This document shows, one piece after another, positions 35,509 to 44,815 of a stretch of 64,000 nucleotides of DNA. Below the pieces are notes generated by a model that was not told where the DNA came from, searched no databases, and was given only the letters and a program-made list of their open reading frames with translations. Every line of letters begins with the position of its first letter. Positions within the stretch are counted from its first letter, which is position 1. Position numbers and translations under genes: made by a program. Source of the stretch: CAZPXZ01 sp965221505 (GTDB lineage Bacteria > Pseudomonadota > Alphaproteobacteria > Rhodobacterales > CAZPXZ01); contig CBDCSI010000001.1 of the NCBI GenBank assembly GCA_965221505.1, forward strand, positions 496,001 through 560,000, written 5' to 3'.

Positions 35509-37149
35509 TCAGCCGCCGGCGGGGGCGGCGCTCGCGGCCGCCGGCCGCTCGGACTCGCCCTCGGCCGCCGACGCGGTGCGCAGGGTCATCCACACGTTCC
35601 AGCAGCCGACCGCGGCGCCGGCGAGGAACAGCAGTCCTCCGACGGCTCGCGCCACGTAATACGGGAACATCGCCTCGACCGATTCGATGAACGAATAGGC
35701 CAGCGTGCCGCTTTCGTTGTAGGTCCGCCACATCAGCCCCTGAACGATGCCGGAGTTCCACATGGCGAACACGTAGATCACGGTGCCGGCGATGGCGAGC
35801 CAGAAATGCCATTCGACCAGCTTCGCCGAATACATGCCCGGACGCTTCCAGAGCCACGGAACCAGCGCGTAGATCGCGCCGAACGAGATGAAGGCCACCC
35901 ATCCGAGGCCGCCGGCATGGACGTGCCCGACCGTCCAGTCCGTATAGTGGGACAGGGAGTTCACGGCACGGATCGACATGAACGAGCCCTCGAACGTCGA
36001 CAGACCGTAGAACACGGCCGCGGTCATCATGAACCGCAGCACCGCGTCGTCCCGCACCTTGTGCCAGGCTCCGTTCAGCGTCAGGAGCGCGTTCGCGGCG
36101 GCGAGCCAGGACGGCACCAGGAGCATGATCGAGAAGGTCATGCCCAGCGTCTGCACCCACTGCGGCAGCGCCGTGTAGTGGAGGTGGTGCGAACCGGCCC
36201 ACATGTAGAAGAAGGTGATGCCCCAGAACCCGACGATCGACATCCGGTAGGAGTAGATCGGGCGACCCGCGCGCTTGGGCAGGAAGTAGTACATCATCCC
36301 GAGAAAGGCGGCCGTCAGGAAGAAGCCGACCGCGTTATGCCCGTACCACCATTGCGTCATGGCGTCCTGTACGCCGGCGAAGATCGGGTAGCTCTTGGCG
36401 TATCCGACGCCGATCGGGAGGGCCAGGTTGTTGACGACGTGAAGCACCGCCACGACCAGGATGAAGGCCAGGTAGTACCAGTTCGCCACGTAGATATGCG
36501 GCTCCCTCCGCCGCATCAGCGTGCGCAGGAACGTCCAGAGGAACGCCAGCCAGACGACCGTGAGCCAGAGGTCCGCGTACCATTCCGGCTCGGCGTATTC
36601 CTTCGACTGCGTGAGGCCGAGGAGATAGCCGGTCGCCGCGACGGTCACGAACAGGTTGTAGCCGAGGACGACGAACCAGGCGCAAAGCGGATCCGGGATC
36701 CGGGCGCGGGAGGTCCGCTGGACGACGTGGAACGCGGTCGCGAGCAGCGCGTTGCCGCCGAAGCCGAAGATCACGCCGGAGGTATGGACCGGCCGGAGCC
36801 TGCCGTAGCTCGACCAGCCTTCGCCGAAAGTCAGCTCGGGAAACGCGAGCTGCCAGGCGATCAGGTCGCCGACCGCGAGCGCCGCGATCAGCCAGAACAG
36901 GGAGAACAGGATCGCCGCCTTGCCGGGATCGTCGAAGTATTCGCCGAGACGCTCCGGTCCGGGTTCGGGCGAGAAGCCCTGCGGGATCAACCAGAAGAGG
37001 AGGCCGATCGCGAGTGCCGCGACCAGCAGGCCGTGAAAGACCAGAGCGTCGGACCTCGCGCTTAACGCCAGGGCCGCGCCGACGACGCCGACGGCGCCCA
37101 GAATCAGGAACGCGCCTTGCCGTTCCGAAGACGTAAGTCTGGAGAACAT
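35509..37149 (-). CDS. ccoN: cbb3-type cytochrome c oxidase catalytic subunit I
   Basis: A 546-aa, roughly 14-span heme-copper oxidase subunit with low-spin heme b, high-spin heme b3 and CuB. Histidine-containing blocks include VHTSGVIFGFGGNAL, YGHNAVGFFLTAAF, GSHHLHYTALPQWVQ and DWTVGHVHAGGLGWV, giving the heme and CuB ligands. The N-terminal extension of about 100 residues with two extra spans is common in CcoN. It begins the operon ccoN-ccoO-ccoQ-ccoP. No TTGAT-N4-ATCAA FNR/FixK box was seen in the 104-base upstream spacer, so oxygen control may work differently or from a degenerate site. Confidence 0.96.
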   Translation of the reverse strand: MFSRLTSSERQGAFLILGAVGVVGAALALSARSDALVFHGLLVAALAIGLLFWLIPQGFSPEPGPERLGEYFDDPGKAAILFSLFWLIAALAVGDLIAWQLAFPELTFGEGWSSYGRLRPVHTSGVIFGFGGNALLATAFHVVQRTSRARIPDPLCAWFVVLGYNLFVTVAATGYLLGLTQSKEYAEPEWYADLWLTVVWLAFLWTFLRTLMRRREPHIYVANWYYLAFILVVAVLHVVNNLALPIGVGYAKSYPIFAGVQDAMTQWWYGHNAVGFFLTAAFLGMMYYFLPKRAGRPIYSYRMSIVGFWGITFFYMWAGSHHLHYTALPQWVQTLGMTFSIMLLVPSWLAAANALLTLNGAWHKVRDDAVLRFMMTAAVFYGLSTFEGSFMSIRAVNSLSHYTDWTVGHVHAGGLGWVAFISFGAIYALVPWLWKRPGMYSAKLVEWHFWLAIAGTVIYVFAMWNSGIVQGLMWRTYNESGTLAYSFIESVEAMFPYYVARAVGGLLFLAGAAVGCWNVWMTLRTASAAEGESERPAAASAAPAGG

Positions 37150-37253
37150 GGTAGGCGCCCTTCGAACTGGCTACGCCGGGTATCGGCGACCGGGGAGCAC
37201 AGGATACCGGCCGCGCTCCCCGGCGTCGAGGCTCGCAGCCCCCTCAGGCCCCC

Positions 37254-37979
37254 TCAGGCCATGTACTGGCCGCCGTTGACGTTGACGGTGGCGCCGGTGA
37301 TCCAGGCGGCCTTGTCGTCGACCAGGAACGCGACCGTATGCGCGATCTCGTCGGCCTCGCCCAGACGCCCGACCGGGATCGTGGGAAGAATCGCCTTGTT
37401 CATCACCTCCTCCGGGACCGCGGCGACCATCTCCGTGTTGATGTAGCCCGGCGCTACCGCGTTCACGGTGATCCCCTTGCGCGCGTTCTCCTGCGCCACC
37501 GCCTTGGTGAAGCCGATGACCCCGGCCTTGGCGGCGGAGTAATTGGACTGGCCCATCTGCCCCTTGATGCCGTTGACCGAGGAGATGTTGACGATTCGGC
37601 CCCATCCCTGGTCCCGCATTCCGTTGATGACCGGTCGGGTCATGTAGAACAGGCTGCTGAGATTGGTGGCGATCACCGCGTCCCACTTGGCCGCGTCCAT
37701 CCTGTGCAGCATCCCGTCGCGGGTGATGCCGGCGTTGTTGACCAGGATGGAGACGGCGCCGTGCTCCTCGGCGATCGCGCCGAGTTCCCGTTCGCAGGCC
37801 TCGGCGTCGCCGACGTCCCACTTCTTGGCCTGCACGCCGGTCTCCTCGGTAAACCGGGCCGCTGCGGCGTCGTTGCCGCCGTAGTTGGCCACGACCGTGT
37901 GGCCGAGGTCCCGGAGCGCGACGGAGATGGCGGCGCCGATGCCGCGCGTGCCGCCGGTGACGACTGCGATTCTTGTCAT
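37254..37979 (-). CDS. phaB: Acetoacetyl-CoA reductase (PHB synthesis)
   Basis: A 241-aa short-chain dehydrogenase reducing acetoacetyl-CoA to (R)-3-hydroxybutyryl-CoA with NADPH. The cofactor motif is VTGGTRGIGAAIS, the NNAG motif is VNNAGITRD, the catalytic Ser/Tyr/Lys are in NISSVNGIKGQMGQSNYSAAKAG, and VNGGQYMA is the characteristic PhaB C-terminus. An 11-base direct repeat (CCCCCTCAGGC) flanks its stop codon. It lies 39 bases downstream of phaA on the same strand. Confidence 0.95.
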   Translation of the reverse strand: MTRIAVVTGGTRGIGAAISVALRDLGHTVVANYGGNDAAAARFTEETGVQAKKWDVGDAEACERELGAIAEEHGAVSILVNNAGITRDGMLHRMDAAKWDAVIATNLSSLFYMTRPVINGMRDQGWGRIVNISSVNGIKGQMGQSNYSAAKAGVIGFTKAVAQENARKGITVNAVAPGYINTEMVAAVPEEVMNKAILPTIPVGRLGEADEIAHTVAFLVDDKAAWITGATVNVNGGQYMA

Positions 37980-38018
37980 GGTGCTGATCCTTTTCGGTGC
38001 TGGTTCGGACGAGCGGGC

Positions 38019-39197
38019 TCAGTCGCGCTCGACGCAGAGCGCCACGCCCATGCCGCCGCCGATGCAGAGAGTCGCGAGGCCTTTCTTCGCGTCGCGCCGC
38101 CGCATCTCGTGGAGCAGCGTGGCGAGCACGCGGGCTCCGGAGGCGCCGATCGGATGTCCGATGGCGATGGCGCCGCCGTTCACGTTGACCCGGTCCGCGT
38201 TCCAGCCCATGTCGCGGTTCACGGCGCAAGCCTGGGCGGCGAACGCCTCGTTCGCTTCGACGAGGTCGAGATCGTCGACGGTCCAGCCGGCCTTCTCCAG
38301 CGCCTTGCGCGAGGCGCCGACCGGTCCGACGCCCATGATCGAGGGATCGAGCCCGACGGTGGCCCAGCTGCGGATGCGGGCGAGCGGCTCGACGCCGCGG
38401 CGCGCGGCCTCCTCCTCCTTCATCAGCACGACCGCCGCGGCGCCGTCGTTGATGCCGGAGGCGTTCCCGGCGGTGACGGTTCCGGATTCGCGGTCGAACG
38501 CCGGGCGGAGCTTGCCGAGTCCTTCGACGGACGCGTCGTGGCGGATGTACTCGTCGTCGGAGACCACGGTGTCGCCGCGCCGCGAGGACACGGTCACGGG
38601 CACGATCTCGTCCCGGAACTTGCCGTCCTTCTGCGCTTTCGAGGCCTTCCGCTGCGAAGCGACGGCGAAGCCGTCCTGCTCTTCGCGGGTGATCTGCCAC
38701 TTGCGCGCCACGTTTTCCGCCGTCGTTCCCATGTGGTAGCCGTGGAACGCGTCGAACAGGCCGTCGCGGAGCATGGTGTCGACGAACTTCACGTCTCCCA
38801 TCTTGGCTCCGGGCCGGAGATGGGCGCAGTGCGGCGCCTGGCTCATGCTCTCCTGACCGCCGGCCACCACGATGTCGTCGTCGCCGAGCGCGACGTGCTG
38901 GTAGCCGATCGCGACGGCGCGCAGGCCGGAACCGCAGAGCTGGTTGATGCCCCAGGCGGGGGTCTCGACCGGAACCCCGGCGTTCACCGAAGCCTGCCGG
39001 GCCGGGTTCTGGCCGGTGCCGGCGGTGAGAATCTGGCCCATGACGACCTCGCTCACCTCCTCGGGGGCGACGCCGGCGCGCTCCAGCGCGCCCCGAATGG
39101 CGATTTCGCCGAGCTTGTGCGCCGGCACGGTGGCGAAAGCGCCGGAAAAACTCCCGACCGGCGTGCGGGCCGCGGAAGCGATGACTACGTTGGTCAT
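38019..39197 (-). CDS. phaA: Acetyl-CoA acetyltransferase (beta-ketothiolase)
   Basis: A 392-aa thiolase condensing two acetyl-CoA to acetoacetyl-CoA, the first PHB step. The acyl-enzyme cysteine is in GINQLCGSGLRAVAIGYQ (about residue 88-90), the catalytic His region is NVNGGAIAIGHPIGASGAR, and the second cysteine is in LCIGGGMGVALCVE. ASGINDGAAAV is also conserved. It forms an operon with phaB downstream. A palindromic TGCA-type site lies about 95-120 bases upstream of the start. Confidence 0.96.
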   Translation of the reverse strand: MTNVVIASAARTPVGSFSGAFATVPAHKLGEIAIRGALERAGVAPEEVSEVVMGQILTAGTGQNPARQASVNAGVPVETPAWGINQLCGSGLRAVAIGYQHVALGDDDIVVAGGQESMSQAPHCAHLRPGAKMGDVKFVDTMLRDGLFDAFHGYHMGTTAENVARKWQITREEQDGFAVASQRKASKAQKDGKFRDEIVPVTVSSRRGDTVVSDDEYIRHDASVEGLGKLRPAFDRESGTVTAGNASGINDGAAAVVLMKEEEAARRGVEPLARIRSWATVGLDPSIMGVGPVGASRKALEKAGWTVDDLDLVEANEAFAAQACAVNRDMGWNADRVNVNGGAIAIGHPIGASGARVLATLLHEMRRRDAKKGLATLCIGGGMGVALCVERD

Positions 39198-39292
39198 GGT
39201 GGTGGGGTCTCCTCTCGGGCGGGGGCCAGCGCGAACGCGCCGGACACCCGCGAATGCCGTGTCGGCGGCGGTTCGGTTGCGTTACCATTTAT

Positions 39293-39315
39293 GTTGCATT
39301 GCACCAATTTGCAAC
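39293..39315. promoter_or_regulatory. Possible PhaR-type operator upstream of phaAB
   Basis: An inverted repeat GTTGCA-N11-TGCAAC with an extra TGCA-type core inside lies in the phaC-phaA spacer, in an AT-rich patch. PhaR repressors of PHA metabolism are known to bind TGC/GCA-rich sites, so this is a candidate operator. Its position 96-118 bases before phaA would suit promoter control. Evidence is pattern only. Confidence 0.4.
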
Positions 39316-39359
39316 CGCGCGTCCCCCGGCGCAGCCCGCCGGCCGCGTCCGGAAACGTT

Positions 39360-40703
39360 CTAACGCTCTGTCAGCCAAGCGAAAAGCGGCTCCCACATCA
39401 GCGCAGCGGCGCGGCTTCCGACCATCATTCCGATATGGCCCGCGTCGATTTCGAGCCACCTGGCGCCCGGGATTTGCCGGGCCAGCGGGCGCACGCTCCC
39501 GATCGGCGCGATGCGGTCGGTGCGCGAGGCGACCACCACCGCGTCGCATGCGGTGCGCGACGGCAGCACGGGCATGCCGCCCGGCTGCCACGCGCCCCGC
39601 GAGGGACCGTTCTCCAGGCACCAGTCGATCAGCAGCTCCTCGCCGGCGCGCGGGGCGAGGGGCCTGCCGTCGTTCAGCCAGTCCTCGGTCGCGACGAAGG
39701 TCCGGGCCGCGAGGCCGTCGGCTGGCAGGTCGCGAAACGCCCCGAATTTGCGCAGCGCCAGATTGGGATCGAGCAGCGCGAAGACGGCCTGAAGGAAGTC
39801 GACCGGTACGCATCCGAAACAACGTCCCATCTGCCGGACCAGCCTGCGCGCTCCGTCGTCGCCCATCCCGCGGGCGAGCCCGCGCAACGCCGCCCCGGCG
39901 CCGTTGCCGGCGGCGAAGTCCCACGGCGTCGCCACGAGCGCGATTCGTCCGACTCGAGCCGGGAGGCGTTGCGACGCGGCCAGGACGAAATGGCCGCCCA
40001 TGCAGTAGCCGACGAGATCGGCGTCGCCTGTCCGGGCGGCCGCCGAGAGCGCCGGCAGAAGCCGCCGTTCCAGGTAATCCCCGATGCCGAACCGGCTCTC
40101 GGCGGGGCCCGGGCATCCCCAGTCGAGGAGCAGCGGGCGCACTCCGCGCGCCGCGAACCAGCGGAGCAGGCTCCGCTCGGGCAGGAGGTCCAGAACGCGG
40201 AAATCGTTCACCAGCGAGGGAACGAACAAGACCGGCCGACCGTTCCCCTCCGGCGCGTAGTCGAGAAGCCGGCTGGAGCCGAGCTCCCAGACGACGGGCG
40301 CCGCCTCCGGCGGTCGCCGCCAGGGATGCCTCCGGTAGGCGTCGATTCCCTCCAGCATAGCGGAGATGCGCCGCAGCGCGGCGACGCCGACCTCGACGCC
40401 TCTCTCCAGATCCGGCGGCGTGTCGGGCGGCGCGACGGCCCGTTCGGGACGGGCGAGGCTTTCGGTCAGGTCCGGCGCGAGGCCGGCCGCCTCCAGCGAG
40501 GCGCGCCCGGCGAGGGCGCCTGCGACGGCGAGGTGAAGCATGATCGGGCGCGGAGACTGGCCCCGGTCGAAGCGCGCGGAGCCCGGGTCGATCGCCGCGA
40601 CCGCGGCCGGGTCCGGATCGCCGTCGGCGGCCCATTGCGAGAGGCGGGCTTCCCACGCGCGAAGCCAGTCTTCCGCGTCGCCGGCTCCGGCCGTTGCGTT
40701 CAT
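39360..40703 (-). CDS. phaC: PHA synthase-like alpha/beta hydrolase
   Basis: A 447-aa protein of the poly(3-hydroxyalkanoate) synthase superfamily, which polymerises hydroxyacyl-CoA. The lipase-like box has cysteine instead of serine, DLVGYCMGGHFV with Cys234, and the remaining triad members are Asp396 in SRTDRIAP and His423 in DAGHIGM. RPVLFVPSLVNDFRVLDLLPERSLLRWFAARG and WGCPGP are family blocks. It is shorter than class I PhaC (about 580 aa) and longer than class III (about 360 aa), so polymerase specificity is uncertain; the adjacent phaA and phaB support a synthase role. It is upstream of phaA with a 162-base gap. Confidence 0.82.
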   Translation of the reverse strand: MNATAGAGDAEDWLRAWEARLSQWAADGDPDPAAVAAIDPGSARFDRGQSPRPIMLHLAVAGALAGRASLEAAGLAPDLTESLARPERAVAPPDTPPDLERGVEVGVAALRRISAMLEGIDAYRRHPWRRPPEAAPVVWELGSSRLLDYAPEGNGRPVLFVPSLVNDFRVLDLLPERSLLRWFAARGVRPLLLDWGCPGPAESRFGIGDYLERRLLPALSAAARTGDADLVGYCMGGHFVLAASQRLPARVGRIALVATPWDFAAGNGAGAALRGLARGMGDDGARRLVRQMGRCFGCVPVDFLQAVFALLDPNLALRKFGAFRDLPADGLAARTFVATEDWLNDGRPLAPRAGEELLIDWCLENGPSRGAWQPGGMPVLPSRTACDAVVVASRTDRIAPIGSVRPLARQIPGARWLEIDAGHIGMMVGSRAAALMWEPLFAWLTER

Positions 40704-41129
40704 TCGGTTGCCGAACGACCGCCCCTGACCCTGCGCCCGGCGCGTCGGGCCGAGGTCGCACCCGGCTGCGCAGGCACGACGCGCGCGGGGAAGGGCGGAT
40801 GCGGGCGAGGGCGCGTCGCTACGCGAGGATCGGGAGCCAGGAACTCGGCCTTTCGGGGTCGGGGGAGGTGCCGGAAGCCTAGAGGCGGGTCGGAGCCGGG
40901 GCAAGGCGGGCTTCCCGGAGAAGCTGCGGAGTGCGGACGTTCCCGGAGGGCCGCGTGGCGCCGGGTCCGGGCGCCGCGGGCGACTCACGGGCGCGGCGCG
41001 GGAGTGGTAGAATTGCCGGGCGGGCGCGAGCCGGGCGGTTTGCCGGGCCGGGCCGAAGAGCGGGGAAGGCCGGGATCCGGCGGCGCCCTGCCGGGTCGGC
41101 GCGGGCCCCGAACGGCGAGGGAGAATGCC
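40704..41129. other. Divergent intergenic region phaC / FucI-like
   Basis: A 426-base region between divergent genes. Frames on both strands are Arg/Gly/Pro-rich and look like shadows. Promoters of both flanking genes should lie here; no convincing boxes or palindromes were found. A GAGGGAG ribosome-binding region precedes the FucI-like start. Confidence 0.4.
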
Positions 41130-42509
41130 ATGCGGGTCGGAATTCTGCCGCTCGCCCGGCCCACGTTCGATCTCCGCTTTGCCGGCGAGCGGCTGTCGGC
41201 GATGTTCCGTGCGCTGGAACGCGCCGGGGTCGAGGCGGTCGGCCCGCGCGAGGCGGTCCTGGACGGGCCGGGTGCGGAACGGGCCACGGATGCGATACTG
41301 GACGCGCAACCGGATCGGGTTCTGGTGCTTCAGGCGACGTTTACCGACGCCGCGTCGGTCGCCGCGCTATCCGGCAGGACCTCGCTCCCGATCGCGATCT
41401 GGGCGCCGCCGGAGCCGAGGACGGGAGGCCGGCTTCGGCTTAACGCCTTTTGCGGACTGAATCTCGCGAGCCACGCCCTCGGGCGACGGCGGAGAGCGTT
41501 TTCCTGGCTCTATGCGGACCCGGCGGGTTCGGGCATCGATACGGCGCTGGCGGAACTCCTTGCCGGAAAGCGGACGGTGCGGCCCAGGTCCGGACGCAAG
41601 TCGGCGCGTGCCCGCCGGGACGGCATGCCTGCGCCGATGCGTATCGCCCGGATCGGCTCTCCGCCCGACGGGTTCGACACCTGCCGTTTCGAGGCGGAGG
41701 CGTTGCGCCGCCGCGTCGGCGCCGAGGTGGCGGCGATCGAGCTGAGCGAACTCTTCTCCCGCGCGAGAGGACTGCCGAGGTCCGCATTGGATCGCATGTA
41801 CGCCCGTGCCGCACGAGACTTGCCCAATCTGGGCGAACTGGACCCCGGCGAGGTCGAGCGGTCGCTTCGACTGGCCGGCGGGCTGGAGTCGATCGCGTCG
41901 GAGGGCGGATACGACGGGTTCGCGATCCGCTGCTGGCCGGAGGCGTTCACCGAATACGGCGGCGCGGTATGCGGTCCGGTCTCGCTTCTCGGCGAGAAGG
42001 GCGTTCCCTGCGCTTGCGAGGCCGACGTCAACGGGGCCGTGACCCAGGTGCTGCTGGAGCGGCTTTCCGGGCAGCCCGCGTTCCTCGCCGATATCGTGGA
42101 CGTCGACGTCGAGGACGGCACCGGGGTTCTCTGGCATTGCGGTCAGGCGCCGGCTTCGATGGCGGACCCCGAGTTCGGCATGCGCGCGACGGTTCACGGT
42201 AACCGCGGCCAGGCGCTGCTCTACGAGTTTGCGCTGCGGCCGGGCCGCGTCACTCTGGTCCGCCTTTCCCGGACCCAGGGCGAGGAGCGCATCGTCGCCG
42301 CGACCGGCGAGATGTTGCGTCGCCCGCCCTCGTTCTCCGGTACCTCCGGCGTCGTCCGGTTCGACCGTCCGGCCGGCGCGGTGCTCGGGGACGTCATGGA
42401 TTCCGGGCTGGAGCACCATGTCGCGCTGGCCTACGGCGACCATCTGGCCGGGGCGGAGGCGCTGGCGGCGTCCCTGGGCGTCCCGTTTCTGGAACTCGGC
42501 CATGCGTGA
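41130..42509 (+). CDS. L-fucose isomerase-like sugar isomerase
   Basis: A 459-aa protein of the FucI/AraA superfamily, which interconverts aldoses and ketoses using Mn. The N-terminal domain has RVGILPLARPTFDL and VLVLQATFTD, and the catalytic region has AIRCWPEAFTEYGGAVCGPVSLL with CACEADVNGAVTQVLLERL; the Glu and Asp in these blocks are the likely metal ligands, and the C-terminal His in SGLEHHVALAYGDH is conserved in the family. The substrate is unknown. The stop is overlapped by the start of the dehydrogenase gene, so the pair is coupled. Related proteins act on varied deoxy- or sulfo-sugars. Confidence 0.8.
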   Translation: MRVGILPLARPTFDLRFAGERLSAMFRALERAGVEAVGPREAVLDGPGAERATDAILDAQPDRVLVLQATFTDAASVAALSGRTSLPIAIWAPPEPRTGGRLRLNAFCGLNLASHALGRRRRAFSWLYADPAGSGIDTALAELLAGKRTVRPRSGRKSARARRDGMPAPMRIARIGSPPDGFDTCRFEAEALRRRVGAEVAAIELSELFSRARGLPRSALDRMYARAARDLPNLGELDPGEVERSLRLAGGLESIASEGGYDGFAIRCWPEAFTEYGGAVCGPVSLLGEKGVPCACEADVNGAVTQVLLERLSGQPAFLADIVDVDVEDGTGVLWHCGQAPASMADPEFGMRATVHGNRGQALLYEFALRPGRVTLVRLSRTQGEERIVAATGEMLRRPPSFSGTSGVVRFDRPAGAVLGDVMDSGLEHHVALAYGDHLAGAEALAASLGVPFLELGHA

Positions 42510-43620
42510 GCTTCGCTACGGCCTGATCGGCGCCGGGATGATGGGTCAGGAGCACGTGCGAAACGTCGCCCTCGTCGAAGGCGCAGGGGTGACGGCGGTC
42601 GCCGACCCGGACGAGGAGATGAGAAACCGGACCTGCCGCCTGGCCGGGCCGGAGTGCAAGCCCTTCGCCGACTACCGCGCGCTGCTCGCGGAAGACCCCT
42701 GCGACGCCTACCTGATCGCCGCGCCGAACGACCTTCACTATCCGATCCTCCTACACGCGCTCGCTACGGGCAAGCCGATCCTGTGCGAGAAACCGCTCTG
42801 CACCCGCAGCCAGGACGCGGCGGATGTCGTCCGGCGCGCGGCGGGCCGGGGGACGCCGGTCTGGGTGGCGATGGAATACCGCTACATGCCGCCGATCGAA
42901 CGCATGCTGAAGGCGGTTCGCGCCGGGGATGCCGGGGCGCCGCGCATGATGTCGATCCGGGAGCACCGCTACCCGTTCCTGGACAAGGTCGGAGACTGGA
43001 ACCGCTTCGCCGCCCGGACCGGAGGCACCCTGGTCGAAAAGTGTTGCCATTTCTGGGACCTGATGCGGCTCGGACTTGCCGCCGACCCGGTGCGCGTCTA
43101 CGCCTCCGGCGCACAGGACGTGAACCATCTGGACGAGCGTCCGGGCGGTCGGCGCCCGGACGTTCTCGACAACGCCTTCGCGGTGGTCGAGTTCGAGGGC
43201 GGATTGCGCGGCATGCTGGATCTCTGCATGTTCGCCGAAGGGAGCCGCTGGCAGGAGACCGTCGCCGTCGTCGGCGATGCGGCGCGCCTCGAGGCGCGGG
43301 TCCCCGCTCCGGCGCGGTTTGCGGCGCCGGGGACCCGACAGGAGGCGGAGTTCTCGGTCGCGAGCCGGGCGACGCGCGTCGAGACTTCGGAGACCGTTCC
43401 GGTCGATCCGCGCATCCTGCACGCCGGCGACCATCACGGCGCGACCTTCTTCCAGCACGAGCGGTTCCGGGATCTCGTCGCTCGGGGCGGAGGCGACCCG
43501 GAGGTCGGGCTCGAAGACGGATACTGGGCGGTGCTGGTGGGCGAAGCGGCAGAGGAGAGCGCCCGGAGCGGCCGAGCGGTGGAGCTGGCGGAACTGGCTG
43601 CGGCGCGGGTGCTCCAGTAG
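42502..43620 (+). CDS. Gfo/Idh/MocA-family oxidoreductase
   Basis: A 372-aa NAD(P)-dependent dehydrogenase. The Rossmann start is YGLIGAGMMGQEHVRNV, the family lysine motif is LCEKPLCT, and the C-terminal domain has GGTLVEKCCHFWDLMRLGL, with the His typical of the catalytic position. This VEKCCHFWD pattern differs from the one at 7.9 kb and is typical of a subgroup acting on sugars or cyclitols. It overlaps the isomerase gene by 8 bases and probably works in the same pathway. No transporter is adjacent. The ATG at 42502 gives MRELRYG; no other start is near. Confidence 0.88.
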   Translation: MRELRYGLIGAGMMGQEHVRNVALVEGAGVTAVADPDEEMRNRTCRLAGPECKPFADYRALLAEDPCDAYLIAAPNDLHYPILLHALATGKPILCEKPLCTRSQDAADVVRRAAGRGTPVWVAMEYRYMPPIERMLKAVRAGDAGAPRMMSIREHRYPFLDKVGDWNRFAARTGGTLVEKCCHFWDLMRLGLAADPVRVYASGAQDVNHLDERPGGRRPDVLDNAFAVVEFEGGLRGMLDLCMFAEGSRWQETVAVVGDAARLEARVPAPARFAAPGTRQEAEFSVASRATRVETSETVPVDPRILHAGDHHGATFFQHERFRDLVARGGGDPEVGLEDGYWAVLVGEAAEESARSGRAVELAELAAARVLQ

Positions 43621-44768
43621 TCGCTGGGACGGCGGTGCGGCGTACGTGCGGGCTCTCGTCTCTGCCCGCCGTCTCCGAGACGGCTCCCTGCGCTTCCCGG
43701 GTCTTCGCACCTGACGGATCGGAGGGGGTCGCACCGGATTCCTCGAGCGCGCTCGCGGTCCAGGGCGTAGCGGGTCGCCTGACCGCCGCACCCGGCGTCG
43801 TGCCGAGACGGACCCCGGGCGGCGGCCCGTTCGTGGCCTGCGGACAGGCGACTCGACGGCGGCGGAACCGGTGCCCGAGGTCCGGCCCGAGACCGTCCTC
43901 GGACCGGGCGGCCGCCGGAACGTCGGCGGTCGAGTTTCGTCTCGCTCCGGGCGCCTTGCCGGTCGGGCGGTGCGGAATTCGGCCGATGCCGGAATCGGGG
44001 TCGACGTCGAGTTTGCCGTAGCGTTCGACCCGGTCGCCGGACACGGCAGCAGGTTCCGGGTGCGGGTCCCCATACGGTACGGGGGCGACGACAAGGGAGC
44101 GGGTGCAAGGTCGAACGAATACGCCGGAACCGGGTTGATCAGGCCTCCGATTCCACCACGGACGGTCTGCGTCCGCCGAGCGCGGCGGTTCCCGAATCGG
44201 CTGAGAAACCATCGGGGCGGGCGACCCCGATACGGGCGACATCGGAGAACCGGCCGGCTTCGCCCGTCGGGCGCGAGGGTTCGCCCGCAGAACTCTCGTG
44301 TCGTGCCGGTCTCCGAAATCGCCGGGGACGGCTTCGGAGCGTTTCTGCGTATCGTGTCGCACGAACCCGCTTCGTCGCGTCTGAAGGACCCTGGGACGCC
44401 GAAGTCGGAACGGCTGCAGCCGAGGCATGAATCGACATTTGTCGAGGTTCGCTGTACCGTTGCGCCCGGTGCCTCGAATCACACGATCCGCCGTCGGAGA
44501 ATTCATGAGCCGAATTGCCGTCGTTTCCGATCCGGGCCTGATTCGCAGCGTAGCCACGCATGCGCGCGCCACTCGTGCGTCCCGACCATCACGGAGTTCG
44601 GGGCATCGACGTCTCGTTCGTCTCGAGGCGCACGCACAGATGTTCGCGATACCGGTACCCCGAGCGTAACGCTTGCAACGACCTTCAGAACTCGTTGCGG
44701 CTCCGTTTCTTTTCTCGACTGCCGAAGCGTTCGGCAGACTGACCGACGCTCGTCATTTCATGGCCGTC
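43621..44768. other. Non-coding region, mostly the left part of the tandem duplication
   Basis: About 1.15 kb without a convincing gene. From about 43,851 onward it is homologous to 45,838-46,750; similarity is weak at first and becomes nearly exact over the last 350 bases before the coiled-coil gene. Minus-strand frames occur in equivalent positions in both copies (44139-44561 and 46123-46545), but the substitutions do not look like coding changes. Confidence 0.5.
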
Positions 44769-44796
44769 TTGCGCCCCTGCCGAGAACGGCTAGAAT
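44769..44796 (+). promoter_or_regulatory. Promoter of coiled-coil gene copy 1
   Basis: TTGCGC (44769-44774) and TAGAAT (44791-44796) are separated by 16 bases. The same boxes occur at identical spacing before copy 2. Transcription would start about 10 bases before the ATG at 44816, giving a very short leader. Confidence 0.5.
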
Positions 44797-44815
44797 GCCA
44801 CTACGGATATATCCA

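Noticed and set aside
34591..37065. An 824-codon plus-strand frame opposite the cbb3 genes
   Set aside because: Its translation is Arg/Glu/Asp/His-rich with no domain and is antisense to well-identified ccoO and ccoN; it is a high-GC shadow.
37150..37253. Search for an FNR/FixK box upstream of ccoN
   Set aside because: No TTGAT-N4-ATCAA or close variant was found in this spacer.
37338..42509. A 1,723-codon plus-strand frame
   Set aside because: Only its last 459 codons (FucI-like) are real; the rest is antisense to phaB, phaA and phaC.
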